Shown here piece after piece: positions 45,664 to 57,659 of a stretch of 64,000 nt of DNA. Position numbers and translations under genes: made by a program. How positions within the stretch are numbered: the first letter of the stretch is position 1; the number at the start of each line of letters is the position of its first letter. The stretch spans positions 121,001-185,000 of the forward strand of contig JAIGNY010002143.1 of assembly GCA_020152595.1 (NCBI GenBank), given 5' to 3'. The notes under the pieces are model-generated. The model was given only the letters and a program-made list of their open reading frames with translations, was not told the origin of the DNA and ran no database searches. Source of the DNA: Chiridota heheva. Its lineage: Eukaryota; Echinodermata; Holothuroidea; Apodida; Chiridotidae.

Positions 45664-45740
45664 AAGCAGGCGGTTTGGGCGATAGCTCCAAAGTTGTTTT
45701 TTAAACCAAGAGTTATGGGGGATCGAGTCCCACCCAACTC
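45664..45740 (+). repeat. tRNA-like SINE fragment
   Basis: GGCGGTTTGGGCGATAGCTC then CAAAG resembles a degraded A-box region. AACCAAGAGTTATGGGGGAT followed by CGAGTCCCACCC contains a good B-box-like GATCGAGTCCC. It does not fold as a complete cloverleaf by eye, so it is a tRNA-derived repeat rather than a tRNA gene. Confidence 0.5.
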
Positions 45741-47484
45741 AGTCATGTTTTTATTTTTGCTTCCTCTTTTTCTACCATTGTCATTTTCATCTAGAGACTG
45801 CTATTGTAGTATCTTTCATTGTAGTATTTACTTTATCTTTCTGACAAACACCTTGAAAAAAACAAAACAAGTTTCCTGTATCATTATAACCTATATGTAC
45901 CACAATTTAAAACTTCATGCACACAATGTCATGCATCATGCACACACATGTACAAACAGACATGGTTCTTGTGTGTTTCACAATGGAATGTGACATAAAA
46001 GATTTCATCACACAATTTTACTTAAAAGAACCTGCCTGACTTTCACTATTTAGGTTAGTTTGAGTTTCTGGGGACCCATCTTTATCTGGCAAGTTTGCCA
46101 GTCCTCATATAGAATCAAAACTGGATCTCGACTTGAGCTTTCAATTCTAGAATCATACTAGTACCATTTTTTGTTTGTTCACAACTTGAAGCTTTCCACA
46201 AGATGAAAATTTGTTAAGGGCCCTTATGCAAGTTCACATTGAATTTATAACAAGCTATTCCAATTTGTAAGAGTGTATCGAAAAAAGTTCCACAACTAGT
46301 TTTAGCAATAACAGGGACATGGATGGGGAGTGAGGTGTGAGGTTTTAACACACATCTTTTGCTATGCAAAAATTTATAAAATGATCACAAAAAATTGACA
46401 ATTCTGTATCCCAAATCTCAGTGCTTCCGGTGGCTTCACCCCCTGGTCCCCCAAGAACTTGTCATGTAGCATATAACATAATTATGTTCTGTTCACAATC
46501 AACATGTTCAGCCACCTCCCCCCCCCCCCCCTCTCCTCCACCCCTTCTGAAATACTGTCAAAATCTGCCCTGTAGACTAAATCTTATTATTCATAAGTGC
46601 TCCTTCCGGCGACAAACTGTTCACATGTAGTAAAACTGAAAGGTAAAAGTATAACAGTACTTGATAACATCACAAATTCAAAAATAAAACTGCATAGAAC
46701 AAAGCACTTGATGAAAGAGGTTTACTATTTATAGACTGCAAACGCCATATGAGGAAATACCCTTGTGAACTCCTTATCTGCAAAAAGCATAGTTACACAA
46801 CTGTAATGTATAGCGGACTTCCTTCTTTCTTTTCGCACAACATAATAACATTGATATTTTTTCTTGTCACATGAGTTTATCTACAGCTCCCATTGTCTCA
46901 CCGATACGGGGTTGTTTCGCCATTTTTGTAAAAATTTCCCCTAAAAACAAAAAATTGAGTTTATTTCTATGTGAATAGAGCATTACGAGGAATTCTGGTT
47001 TAGAGGGGTTTGGGAAAATGAGATCAAATCCAGGACAAGATTTAAGGTAACTTTTCGAGGAATACACATGATTAAAATGACCCTCTTTGGGAAGAATGGT
47101 CCATCAATCATTCATGGAAATTGCACAAATTCCTCCAGGCATATAATGCATAATTTATTTTTAGGGTCTTCTGTAAAGAGGCTCTCAGGTTAGAAGGTGT
47201 AAATTCCCCTGATTTTGAGAAAACCGAGGGTGTGGGTTGGAAGGGCCCAAGGGATAAAAATTCTTAATGAAAAGAATAAACTATACCTAGAAATAAGGAA
47301 ATAATTGAAAGATCAAGGGTCTCTAGAGAAGGAAGAAATATTCCTGCAAACAGCCTGCACTAAAGTTTTATCAAATAATTATGACATTTATAAAAATAAT
47401 TCCATTTGGTGTCATCAAGTTAAAACCCACATCAAGCCTCCAGGGACAATAAAACCGATGTTTATACCAGTTTCCATGGTGCTA
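45741..47484. other. Non-coding, no supported gene
   Basis: Contains a poly-C run (46518-46531). A minus frame at 46867-47067 includes ATG in a strong context (MAKQPRIGETMGAVDKLM), with a possible donor CG/GTGAGA seven codons in, but nothing more supports it. Confidence 0.3.
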
Positions 47485-47615
47485 AATGGACGACAGTCTA
47501 GACTTCCCCTGGATGGGACACCAGTCCATCGCCGCAACTGGTACTAATTTCACAGCTGAGTGAACTGGAGCAAATCGATAAAGTGTCTTGCTCACAGACA
47601 CAGCACAGCCATAAT
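47485..47615. repeat. Conserved-style SINE segment
   Basis: GGACGACAGTCTAGACTTCC, CCTGGATGGGACACCAGTCC, then GCTGAGTGAACTGGAGCAAA and AAAGTGTCTTGCTCACAGAC. The 'GGATGGGACACCAGTCCATCG ... AGTGTCTTGCTCA' layout is common in old animal interspersed repeats. It is partial and of unknown family. Confidence 0.55.
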
Positions 47616-47758
47616 GCCTACCAAAGAAGTGTCATCAAGATTAGACTTAAATATGAAAAATCAAATATTGTAAACCTTTTCAATTTACACAAGCAACAAA
47701 ATTAATAACAGTGGGGTTGCACCATAGGGGGCCCTGAGTTCCAACAATTTGTACCCCA

Positions 47759-48310
47759 CCCTTACAGAAATATTAGCTTGCAGCAAGCTTGCAGCAAGCT
47801 TGCAGCACGCTTGCGACAAGCTAACATTTTTAGCTTGCGCAAGCATGCTGCAAGTTTGCAGCAAGCATGCTGCAAGTTTGCAGCAAGCATGCTGCAAGTT
47901 TGCAGCAAGCATGCTGCAAGCTTGCAGCAAGCATGCTGCAAGCTAGTATTTGGAACTAATTAGTTTGCGCAAGGTAGCAAAAACTGTCTACAAGCTTGCA
48001 CACTCTAGCAAAACTTTTTGCAAGCTAACAAATATTTTATGCTAGCATGTGCAAGCTAATGTTAGCTTGTACAAGCTAGCAAGCTAGTATTTGTTCCAAA
48101 GCTTGCAGCATACTTGCTGCAAGCTGGCAGCATGCTTGTGCAAGCTTGCAGCATACTTGCACAAGCTTGCAGCACTCTTGCGCAAGCTTGCAGCACTTTT
48201 ACACAAGCTTGCACCACTCTTGCGCAAGCTTGCAGCACGCTAGCACGCTTCCACAAGCTAAAAATGTTAGCTTGTCGCAAGCGAGCTGCAAGCTAAAATT
48301 TCTGTAAGGG
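47759..48310. mobile_element. TIR element built of AGCTTGC modules
   Basis: The first 26 bp (CCCTTACAGAAATATTAGCT...) match the reverse complement of the last 26 bp with one difference. Beyond a few extra modules on the left, the arms pair again (CGCTTGCGACAAGCTAACAT). The interior is a lattice of AGCTTGCAGCA, GCAAGCATGCTGC and GCACAAGCTTGC words in both orientations, so it can form many hairpins. The three frames on each strand rich in ACS/LQACS are artefacts. No target duplication is visible. Confidence 0.85.
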
Positions 48311-48379
48311 CAGTCATTATAATAAAATAATATGACATCTTGTAAAATTCAATATCTGCTTAATGGAACAATATCATCC

Positions 48380-48626
48380 AGAGAAGCTCTTGGTCAAAAC
48401 TGTGGGCGTCTTTTCAGCTAAATCAGGAATATTTAAAATACCACATGTCTAAATTTTGATACTCGAGTTGTTAAAAAAATAATGAAATATTCATAAGAAA
48501 TAATTATGATATATTTAAATATTAATCTCAAAGGTTTTAGTTCCATCGTATGCACGAAATGTGTATTTGAATATTCTTGAGACTCAAGAAACATACGCCC
48601 TCACTTTTCAACCGCCAGCTCCTTTA
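48380..48626. repeat. MITE family F copy
   Basis: The right end ACGCCCTCACTTTTCAACCG followed by CCAGCTCCTTTAA and the preceding GAGACTCAAGAAAC word match 16262-16328 and, reversed, 53842-53900. The left end is unclear. Confidence 0.6.
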
Positions 48627-50344
48627 AGTACTTTATTGTTCTTTTTGCATTCATATAGATGGACATGTTTGACCACTGAACTTATCCTTTTAGATTCATA
48701 CTGAAAATTTCAAGCGCATCAATGCAGCAATGTTCTTATATATGTTCCAAAATCTTCAAGCTACAAGACAAGAGACAATTGCACTTGCACAAAAGCACAT
48801 CAGGAGCTCCGAGATAAAAAATATATATCAAAAGTAAATATTAAATTTGCCCCCCAAGAGTCCATCCCTTTGTTGTAATATAACTGTGGGGTAAACACAC
48901 CACTGTTCTCTAAATCAATATCGAGAGACAAGAATAGATCCACAGAATATTGACAAAACTGTAGGCAAGAGAATACATACAAAAGGGTTCAATACCACAT
49001 GAAGGGTAAATCAAAGGGGGTAAGAGAGGGTCATGAAGTGTCAGGCAAGAGGAGTTCACCCAAAGGATATTGATTTTTAGGGAATTACATCCTGGATAAA
49101 TGAAGGTTATTGGGCCACTAGATGTAATTGTCAATAATCCTTGGGCTAAATATAATCATGATGATAAGTCAAGGGTCCAGGTCATTCACGTTTATTCTTC
49201 AGTGTCATTTCTTTTCCTGTTGGACAGTTGGAGATGATTTGGGTTCCGATCTTGAGTAAGTGGAGATGTATCAAGGTTAGGAGACTAAATTCTGCTCCAA
49301 CTACAATTTTTTAAGTGTGAAATTGTGGTCTCCACACCTTAATGAAAATGGTTCACTCATTGTAAAGGATTAGTTCGTGGGTCAAGCATGTCCATCTTAT
49401 GTTTTTTATGTTCCACATATGACATGAACCTGGTGTACAGTTCTTGAGATATCATGTTTATGAGCTAGAGTCACACACATACACACACACACCCCATCAT
49501 GACAACATAGGTTTCTGATGCTACCGCATCGGAACCAAAAAGTTGTAACTTTGAAATGAGCTTGCGATTGGAACTTTTATGAAGTCATAAGTTGACACTT
49601 ACCTATCCTGGTATCTGTCTCGAAGACACCTTTCCTTGTTGATAGTCCAAATGCAAAACAGTTGTCATTGGCGGCAGAGCTGGGGAGGGGGGGAGCTGGG
49701 GTGGGGAAGGCTTCAGCCCCCAAAACTTTAGGTGGAACATGTGTAATATCATGTTACCCGACCTAATTATCCCCCCACCCCTCCAGTATTGTTATCCTAT
49801 GTCACCTGACTCTATAAGCCCCTAATATCTTGAATGCTCTGCCGCCCCTGTTTGTAGTTTTACTGCTTTTCAGGAGGATCAAATATGAACACAGATACCA
49901 AAATAGTGTGTGTAAATGAACATTTGGCCAATAAGTGGTTACTGTGGGGTCCCCAATCTGCGTAATAATCAAATGCCTATATTGCTGCGGCCTTTATGAT
50001 ATTAAATATGAAATAATGTCAATGTTGTTTCATTGGGCCCCTCAATGAATACTGTATCTATCAAAGTTAGCCAATAAATTATTTCATTTTCAAGAGGCGA
50101 TCACATGCATCATCTCAGGTCACATTACACAGACTGATTACACAGACTTCAGGCTATCATTTGAACAACTTGGAGCATTCTTTTTTTTTTATTTTACAGG
50201 CCCTCTTGGACTTTGGCCATTGTTACTTTATTACAGAAAGATATCAATTCAACATCGAAAAGGGGGGAGGGGGGTTACAATTCTCAGAAAAAACATTAAA
50301 GAAACATGACACCACCCTGAAAGTCTACAAAAATGAAAACTAAC
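48627..50344. other. Putative intron with repeat scraps
   Basis: Fragments of MITE B (48645-48690 and 49370-49400), a short CA tract (49471-49492), and a purine/GC-rich patch (49674-49720). A minus-strand segment near 49607-49668 resembles an exon but is rejected on phase. Minus-strand DNA at 50344 begins the intron after the exon at 50345-50470. Confidence 0.35.
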
Positions 50345-50470
50345 CTGTCTCGTTCCATCACCTTCCCCAATCGGCTTCACGCTCACAGTCATTCCGTTAC
50401 TTTGTGTATTAGTGCCGCCAGCCTTTCTAGCACTTCCTGGGGCATGCCCGTTGTGTTGTGAGGCACAGAT
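50345..50470 (-). CDS. Putative internal exon (42 codons)
   Basis: On the minus strand the acceptor CTCCTTGCTTTCAG and donor GAGACAG/GTTAGT enclose exactly 42 codons, phase 0 to 0. They read ICASQHNGHAPGSARKAGGT, then NTQSNGMTVSVKPIGEGDGT and RQ. The sequence is GC-richer than its flanks. The peptide is polar and low-complexity in its first half and looks like a disordered linker. It joins in frame after the exon at 60320-60379. I do not recognise the protein. Confidence 0.55.
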
Positions 50471-53267
50471 CTGAAAGCAAGGAGGGTACATTGATAAAAC
50501 TTGAAGATGGACGGTTACCTTAACGTTCCAAAGTCTGGCGCACTGCACACCAGGTATCGTTTCTTGTAAGAAAGTTCCTCCCTAGGGGGCCTCCAAGATG
50601 CAAAGAAATTGTTTTTAAATGGTTTATATAGTGACAGCCTTCTTTCCATTGTTACTCCATTACACCTTCGAAATCTAAAATTTATTCAAAGACATATCAC
50701 CGAGCTTCAACTCACAAAATATGGTCACTGTTCGTTTCTCATTTACAATCAAAGAGTTCTCAAATGATACTTATCAATATGTGTCAATGATAACTCCATT
50801 CAAAGCTTTACAAAAATGATCAATTAACCACACAATCAATATTTAAAATCAACGTCTGAAATCCATATTTCACAAAAGTTTTCTCTACTCTCATAAAGAA
50901 AGTTACAAGAGGCAAACTTTAAAACTTCCAACGTTAAATTACAATTCAAACTTTGAAGAACCTAACAGTGAAAAGAATATATCGAAGAAGGTGAAAATTC
51001 AATCCAATCACGGTGGCATTCTATAACGAACCAAATCAGCAGAGAATAATATGGTCAAGCCATGTCACTTGCTTCCTGTTAAATTTAACTCAAACATTTC
51101 TCTTTGATTTAAGACCCCAGACTAAAGCAGCGTGAGTAACTCCCTCTTTTTCCGAGACAAAGTCCACCAATCTGTAAAATAACTTCTGTGAAAAACTTCC
51201 AAAAATATTTTCCACGACAAACTTTGGCGATTTTTTAATCAGATTTCACCTTCTGTTGAACAAATTGTTTCAACACATTGGATTGTAACAGTAACAGATA
51301 GCGGTATTAACACAAAACCAGTAAGCATACAGCTTTGTGCTTATTGAAAGTACAGTGAAATCTTGTCTGTTTCCTGTCCTTTCTGACAGTTGCTGAAATG
51401 CTCTTGCTTCACTTAAGATTCCCTTAAAGGTTCCCTTAAAGGAATACAAATCAGAAATTTATTCTGTGTTTGAAAAAAGTCAAAGCATAATTTAAATGGC
51501 TAACATGAATAACGAAGGACACTGGAAATAGTATGGTAGCAAAGCATTAAAATAAATCAGCCAACTGAGAAGTTAAGGAAAATTAATGTTGTCCACCGAG
51601 AGTAAAAGGCAAAGTCACAAAATTCAATTTGCCTACTGAATGTATGTGTGGGGGGGTGGGCATAAATTCACACTAACATACAAAAAAGTCACCGTACAAA
51701 ATATACAAATATGTAGAAAAATAGTTGGGAGAGAATTCCCCCTTGCACCCTCAAATTCTGCATATGGCTTTCTACATAAGTATTGCCTTTAAAAGGCTGG
51801 CAACTAAACACTGATATACTTCACATGTTGTGACAACAGTCCGTGAGAGGTCCTATTTAAAGGAACCTGTAAAATATCTGAGCTAATAAATGTCCTGCAG
51901 CCGTTTTGTTAAATATTTTGTGATAAAAATGTACAGAAAGATTAAGAGACCAGTTTGTCATGTGAATTGTAAGATATTGCGATTTGTAATTTTGTTCCTT
52001 TAAAATCTGCAATCTCAACGAAAATATTATACTGTTACAAATATTTGAATATTTTAAATGACTGTTACGCGCCAAAAGCCTAGCTTTATTCCTGATTTTT
52101 CTTCATGCTTTAAAAACAGTGTGGTGAAAATATAAAAGGGAGTGGATAATATTTAGCCATGAAAGCAATGAATGTTTATCACTAAGTTTCGCCGGGCAAA
52201 GAAATTTTTCGCAGAGCTATTTTAAGTTTGAAAATTATAACACAACATAGGACTTTAAGGTTAGTATAGCAAAGCATTATTGGAAATGATGTCCATGTTC
52301 TGTAAAGTTCCTCATTTAAGGAAATTTTTTGGTTCCTTATTTTGGAACCTCTCCCGGACTGGACAATAGCCCCATTGTCACTTACTAAAAGGATTTTCTT
52401 TGGTTTTTTTTGTTTTCTTTTGTTTTTTTCTTTTCAAATGGAACTATGAACATAAGCTGTGATACCACAAGAGACTGAGAAATGGCAGCATGACATGACG
52501 TTGCCCTTATAATTTTGTTGGAGATTGGTCCGATATGCATACATGTATTGTTACATATTTGTTACAACTTTGAAATATAATGACAGGAAAATGATATCAA
52601 AATTGTCCCTTTCACTGTCCTTTTGATCTTTTACAGACTTTTAGTCCTATGTGATATGAGAAACTCAGGACATGTCCGATCATCAAACTAATTCTCTAAA
52701 TGTTTGTTCAGCCGTATCTTCACCTTGCTGTAGCTTGCTGAAGTTTTTTGTAAGGGTTACTGTAATAACTTATTGCTGTATTCAGAATTTTCTAAAAACA
52801 AATTCAGAAAAACCAAAACAGTCCAGGCTGTTATTTTGTTTCTTGTAAAAGTTGTTTTCTTGCATCAAATTCTGTCCATTAAATGCTAAGCAAAACTAGT
52901 GAGCATGCCCCTAGTGGAACATTAACACTGGAGAATTGCTCCTTTGAGAACAATATGGAAACTGAAGAAACTGAAGTGGAAGTCAGGTTGAGTTGAAATC
53001 AAGTTCAAGTAATTCAGCTGTTGACTTCTGCTTCTGGCAAGATATAAATCATTGGATAGGAGGTGGTGAGGGAGGAAGGGGGGTCCTGTCACCTAGAGTA
53101 CATTTTTGAGATACTAAAATCTGAGCAAGGATATTTTCAGGCTGATATTGATTTCACACAATTTTTAACTTAACTCCAAATCCAGTAGCCTATGTGTATT
53201 TTATACAGGGCTACCATTTCATAAAGTTTAAGCCAATTAACTGTCACATATAATTTCTTACATACAG
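50471..53267. other. Putative ~9.8-kb intron, right-hand part
   Basis: No exon is supported. 50640-51400 has more CpG than average. 51890-52230 contains a dispersed segment (CGCCAAAAGCCTAGCTTTAT...GTGGTGAAAATATAAA) with a relative at 62820-63010. Another feature is CCCTTAAAGGTTCCCTTAAA (51421-51440). Confidence 0.35.
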
Positions 53268-53461
53268 TAGGTTTGAACAACAATAAGATACAACATCTAA
53301 GTGAATTGAGCTTACACCAAGGACAAGCAAAAAGTTCCCTCCACTTCATGGAGAAATGGGAGCAAGGAATGCCCTTTGAATTTTTTGGATACAGTCCAGA
53401 TCTAAAATACCATACAATCCAACCTTGTGTTTGGTTGAAATATTTACACAACCACAAACAG
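53268..53461 (+). CDS. Exon-like open segment inside an antisense intron
   Basis: On the plus strand the acceptor AATTTCTTACATACAG opens two bases plus 64 codons, including NKIQHLSELSLHQGQAKSSL, HFMEKWEQGMPFEFFGYSPD and LKYHTIQPCVWLKYLHNHKQ, up to CAG/GTCAAT. The peptide is protein-like in composition (W, C and charged residues mixed) but unknown to me. It lies within the large intron of the minus-strand gene model. It could be an exon of an opposite-strand gene or a transposon-derived fragment. A longer minus-strand frame overlaps it without splice support. Confidence 0.33.
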
Positions 53462-53841
53462 GTCAATTAATCACCAGATGTGACAATACTAGTCCGATAG
53501 GAATTATTGGTGAAGGTCAAGCAATTTTCTTGACACAAGAGATCCTTCCTTAAAGTTTTGCACCTTTGGTTACCCAGGGACCAGATGTCCATACACCCCT
53601 TTAATCCTGATAGCCTTTCAAATCTATTACTCTGACAAGCAGACAGAGTTTTCCTTGGCTATTTCCTGTATCCCTGTGGAAACCACACACAGCTCCTTGG
53701 TTACAAATGCATAAAACATTTCCCTCTCAATTGGTTGCTAAGATTCTGATCAGAAATGTTAAGTGAAAATTAAATCAAGGAGTCCAGTCAGTAGAGGAAA
53801 CAGTGGAAGTCAAGGATCTATGGGCATATTAGCTATATTGC

Positions 53842-54130
53842 TTAAAAGAGAGGCTGGCGGCCGGATAATGAGGGCACATTTTTCTTGAGTCTCAAAAATA
53901 ATCAATCACACATACTTTTCATGCATGTTATGGTACTGAAAACTAGCTTTTACACCAAATGTTGAAACTAATCATAATTATCTTTTTATGAATACTGAAA
54001 CAATTTTACAACATTTTCTAAGAATGAGCCTGCATGTCAATTTTCTCATATGAATCCTTTGTTTTTGCTTAAATGATCAGGGAAAAAGTTGAAATCATTA
54101 CATAATTCTTTTACTTTCCTGTGTCTTTGA
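53842..54130 (-). repeat. MITE family F remnant, reverse orientation
   Basis: TTAAAAGAGAGGCTGGCGGC, AATGAGGGCACATTTTTCTT and GAGTCTCAAAAATAAT match the reverse complements of 48545-48626. CATGCATGTTATGGTACTGA follows, as in 16240-16260 reversed. Confidence 0.6.
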
Positions 54131-54208
54131 AAATGGAGAGAATGAGCGTTAACAATACAATTGTTAAGAGACTAGTATTTCCAACATGAATCACCTAGTA
54201 CTCCTCTT

Positions 54209-54360
54209 CAGTGGTGGCACCAGGACTTTGGTCATGGGGGGGGGGAGGGAGGGACAATCCAGGGGAAAATTTGTTTAATGGGGGAAAAATCCTATAAATC
54301 GGACAAAATATGCCACTTTACAAATTTTTCTGGGGGAAAGTAAGGTAGGGGGGGGGGAAG
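54209..54360. repeat. hAT-like MITE, family D, one-ended copy
   Basis: CAGTGGTGGCACCAGGACTT TGGTCATGGGG and GGGAAAATTTGTTTAATGGG match one end of 11741-11918 reversed. It contains G runs at 54236-54246 and 54349-54358. The far terminus is not found. Confidence 0.65.
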
Positions 54361-54424
54361 CAATCAAGCTCCTCTTCAAAAAAATGATGGTAGGTGGTGG
54401 AAAGCCAGTGGGTGTATTATAATG

Positions 54425-55065
54425 TATTAAATACAGTATGCCCAATCCTCGCTACAAATTTTCAGTCTTTTCACCCTCAAGAACCTCCACTCTAGCGGGT
54501 ATGACTTTTAGACTCTGCTAGAAGCAATTAAGAGACCCACCACAGATATAGTTCAGTTATTTTACGCATCTGTATTTACACTCCCAATCATCTATATGTA
54601 CATAATGGAACTTATTGTAAAAAGCCAGGTATTGTGGATTTGGTTACAGCAGAGCCAAGTCATGCGTGTAATGTGGGACTGAGGATTCATTGGACTTTTA
54701 AAAGATTCTTTTCATCAGTGAGTTATAAACACGCTGGTGAGTTTGGATGCAGTGGACTGAGCATCTATAGCCAGAGTTATTCATTATGATATAGCTCATC
54801 ACAAATTTGCTCATAGATTTACAATGTTAAAATTTGGAAATTAAAAAAGACTGCAGGGCCAAGTCATGTGTGTAATGTGGGACTGAGGATTCATTTGGAC
54901 TTTTAAAATAATGTTTTCATCAGTGAGTTATAAACACGTTGGTGAGTTTGGATGCAGAGGACTGAAAATTTATAGCCAGAGTTATTCATCATGATATAGC
55001 CCATCACAAATTTGCTCATAAATTTACAATGTTAAAAGCTGGAAATTCAAAAAGCTGTAAAATGG
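54425..55065. repeat. Dispersed repeat H with internal ~206-bp tandem duplication
   Basis: 54425-54550 (GTATGCCCAATCCTCGCTAC ... GGGTATGACTTTTAGACTCT) matches 57860-57985 in reverse. It is followed by two tandem copies (about 54653-54855 and 54859-55065) sharing CCAAGTCATG(C/T)GTGTAATG, CATCAGTGAGTTATAAACAC and AGCCAGAGTTATTCAT. Confidence 0.75.
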
Positions 55066-55106
55066 TCAATTTTAATCTGAATTTGAGATTGCTAGATTTT
55101 TTTTCT

Positions 55107-55640
55107 CATGACTTCTTTTATGGATTTTACACCACTTTAGCCTTTATCTGTAACCTCTACTCTTTCACTTAATTTTTTCTTTAAATATCCTTAAATTTAA
55201 CTTTTAATTACTCACTCCACCCTTTTCCCCTCCCCATCTTTTATGGATTTTAAACCACTGTAGCATTTGTTGACTTTTTCTTTCCACATATCCTTAAATT
55301 TAACTTTTAATTACTCACTCCACCCTTTTCCCCTCCCCATCTTTTATGGATTTTAAACCACTGTAGCTTTTGTTGAATCTACTTTTCCACATATCCTTAA
55401 ATTGAACTTTTAATTACTCACTCCACCCTTTTCCCCTCCCCATATCTTTTATGGATTTTAAACCAATGTAGCTTTTGTTGAATCTACTTTTCCACATATC
55501 CTTTAATTGAACTTATAATTACTCACTCCACCCTTTTCTCTCCCCATATCTTTTATGGATTTTAAATCACTGAAGCTTTTGTTGACTCTACTTTTCCACA
55601 GATCTTTAAATTAAACCTTTAATAACTCCCTCTAAATCCT
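55107..55640. repeat. ~104-bp tandem repeat, about five copies
   Basis: The unit contains TTTTAATTACTCACTCCACC, CTTTTCCCCTCCCCATCTTT, TATGGATTTTAAACCACTGT, AGCTTTTGTTGAATCTAC and TTTCCACATATCCTTAAATT. Divergence increases toward both ends. Confidence 0.9.
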
Positions 55641-55744
55641 CCCTCCTGGAAAACCTTCAGATATTTTCGGAAGGATCCTAAAGTGGTCAATCATGTTCAA
55701 TCATCAAACAAACATTCAGGCAGCCTTGCAATTCCCTGTTTCAA

Positions 55745-55754
55745 GTATATATAC

Positions 55755-55786
<32 letters not shown>

Positions 55787-55787
55787 G

Positions 55788-55819
<32 letters not shown>

Positions 55820-55835
55820 GTATATATACATATAT
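55745..55835. repeat. (TA)n microsatellite with GTATA interruptions
   Basis: Interrupted TA tract. The 60-codon minus frame over it is an artefact. Confidence 0.95.
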
Positions 55836-56920
55836 ATATGCCTGGTAATTGAGTTTTTTAAGAATTGTGGTGGCAGCATTTATCATCTATTCATCTGAGA
55901 ATATTTTTTAACCTGACCTGGCAGTTGGGGGAATCCCCTGGTAAAATGATTGTTTCACACCAAACAAAAATGTACATGCACCAACAGTATAGTGAGTATA
56001 CTACATGCACCAACAGTATAGTGAGTTGGCTATTTTTTGAAATGTGAACTTTATTCTATGCAGAACAACATTTAGTAATGACTGACTGAACCTGTAATCA
56101 TCATTCAATAACCAATTGTTTTTTTTTTTTTTTTTATTTCTTTCCTGAATTTAAGTTTTTTGAAAGTGAAGGAATGTCATTTTTAGGCTTTTAGATGGAA
56201 AAAACGATTTAATTTTTTTTTGTCAAAATCGGTTTAAAATCCTTCAAAGAATTGTGGCAGAGGAATAGAAACATTGGATGTACACCAACAAATTAAAGAT
56301 TTCTACCGATTCAAACACTTTAAATTTGTCAAAATGGTCAAATAATTATCACAGTGAATGGGCAAATAGATCAAATGGGATATTATTAGGATAAGCCATA
56401 ATAAGAATAATTCACTTAACAGTTTAAGGCTTTTTTTCAGCAAAAAATATTTCGAAAACAAAAAAGGAAAATTGTAAAGCATTTAACACATGTCTTCAGT
56501 TTAGGATGATGTTTGGAAATATCAGAAGAATATTTATCCCCCCCCCCCCTCCCCCCTAAAATGCAAGACAACTTTTTCAAGAGGCAATTTATGGTTGAGT
56601 GAGTGAAAGTGAAATGTATGGCAGGATAATGGGTGGGCTATTTTACATAGGTTGTTAAAAAAGTCATGCATTGGATAGAAATGCATCATGTCTGTGTCCT
56701 CCCTAAGTGTTCTGACTGCCATAATCACAATCTTATGCTTCATTTTAAGGGAAACAAAATTATAAATAACAAATCAGATCATCTCAAACATGAATTAACT
56801 GCCCATGCAGTTCCCACATGTCAAAGATCCAAGAAAATAAACCAACTAAATAAATGCATACAAGGGCTAGCTCAACAATATGCTTACTTGCTGCTTAACA
56901 TTTGTCCACACATCTTATTA
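55836..56920. other. Non-coding spacer
   Basis: Contains a T run (56119-56135), a C run (56538-56549) and a short duplication (ACATGCACCAACAGTATAGT at 55973 and 56002). A plus-strand frame (56666-57004) runs into the MITE and is not called. Confidence 0.35.
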
Positions 56921-57163
56921 AACAGCTTCTATTTTCAAAATGGATTTCTATTTTCAAAATGGACTGGAATAAAGCCTTTACATTTACCATTATACTCTTT
57001 TTAAGTACTTAATCAACTCTGTACCAGAATAGCAAACACAATTTTTGTTAGCTATTCTGGTTCAGAGTTTATTAAGGACCAAAAAAGAAAATAATGGTTA
57101 ATGTGAAGGCTTTATTTCAGTCCATTTTGAAAATAGAAATCCATTTTGAAAATAGAAGCTGTT
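56921..57163. mobile_element. Near-palindromic MITE, family A, copy 2
   Basis: Starts AACAGCTTCTATTTTCAAAA and ends TTGAAAATAGAAGCTGTT. Arms of about 100 bp pair around a centre with TGTACCAGAATAGC and GCTATTCTGGTTC. Same family as 6756-6996. Confidence 0.9.
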
Positions 57164-57659
57164 TTATGTTTATTTTCTTTATTTCTATTTTCCTATAAAA
57201 ATCACAAAATTGTCTGTACATGTCTCCAGAGCTTGATGACAACTTTTCAAATTATTGCAATCCAAATGAAATGAGCTTTGACAAACTCATTATCAATCAC
57301 CAGGTAAGTATTCAGTTATAATGAAGCTTTTTTTTCTATTCTTCACGGAGCCTGGGAATTAATATTCCAGGCCTCGTTTATTATTACTAACCGGAGGGAG
57401 CTATGACTCAATGACTGAGGGTGACAATTTGATGAGCATATGCAATGACTCAGAGGGTTTTACTTGGGAATTGAAAATTAATGAAGATTGGCAAATTTTG
57501 CATGGTTTGGAGGCAAATTCATCTTGAGTAAATGTTGTCAAAGAGAATATAGGTTTGGAGGAAAGTTCACTTTATATGTGCAAGTGGGGTTTAAAGTTCA
57601 AGAGGAACAAATTGATTGGTGCAGAAAAAGATTATAAATGAGCAAAAATGTCTAAATAG
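57164..57659. other. Non-coding spacer
   Basis: AT-rich. Includes ATGACTCAATGACTGAGGG near 57403 and a related GCATGACTCAAAAAAGC further right. No gene. Confidence 0.3.

Noticed and set aside
45664..45740. A functional tRNA gene
   Set aside because: There is a B-box-like end, but no complete cloverleaf or normal A box by eye; it is better explained as a tRNA-derived repeat.
47685..48296. Frames rich in LQACS/KHAAS on both strands
   Set aside because: They are produced by the AGCTTGC-type modules of the inverted-repeat element and are open on both strands for that reason.
49607..49668. Minus-strand exon reading NCFAFGLSTRKGVFETDTRI with donor ATAG/GTAAGT
   Set aside because: The only acceptor that keeps it open (CCCTCCCCAG) gives a phase incompatible with the exon at 50345-50470, and the region looks like a dispersed repeat (the GCTCTGCCGCC word recurs nearby at 49845).
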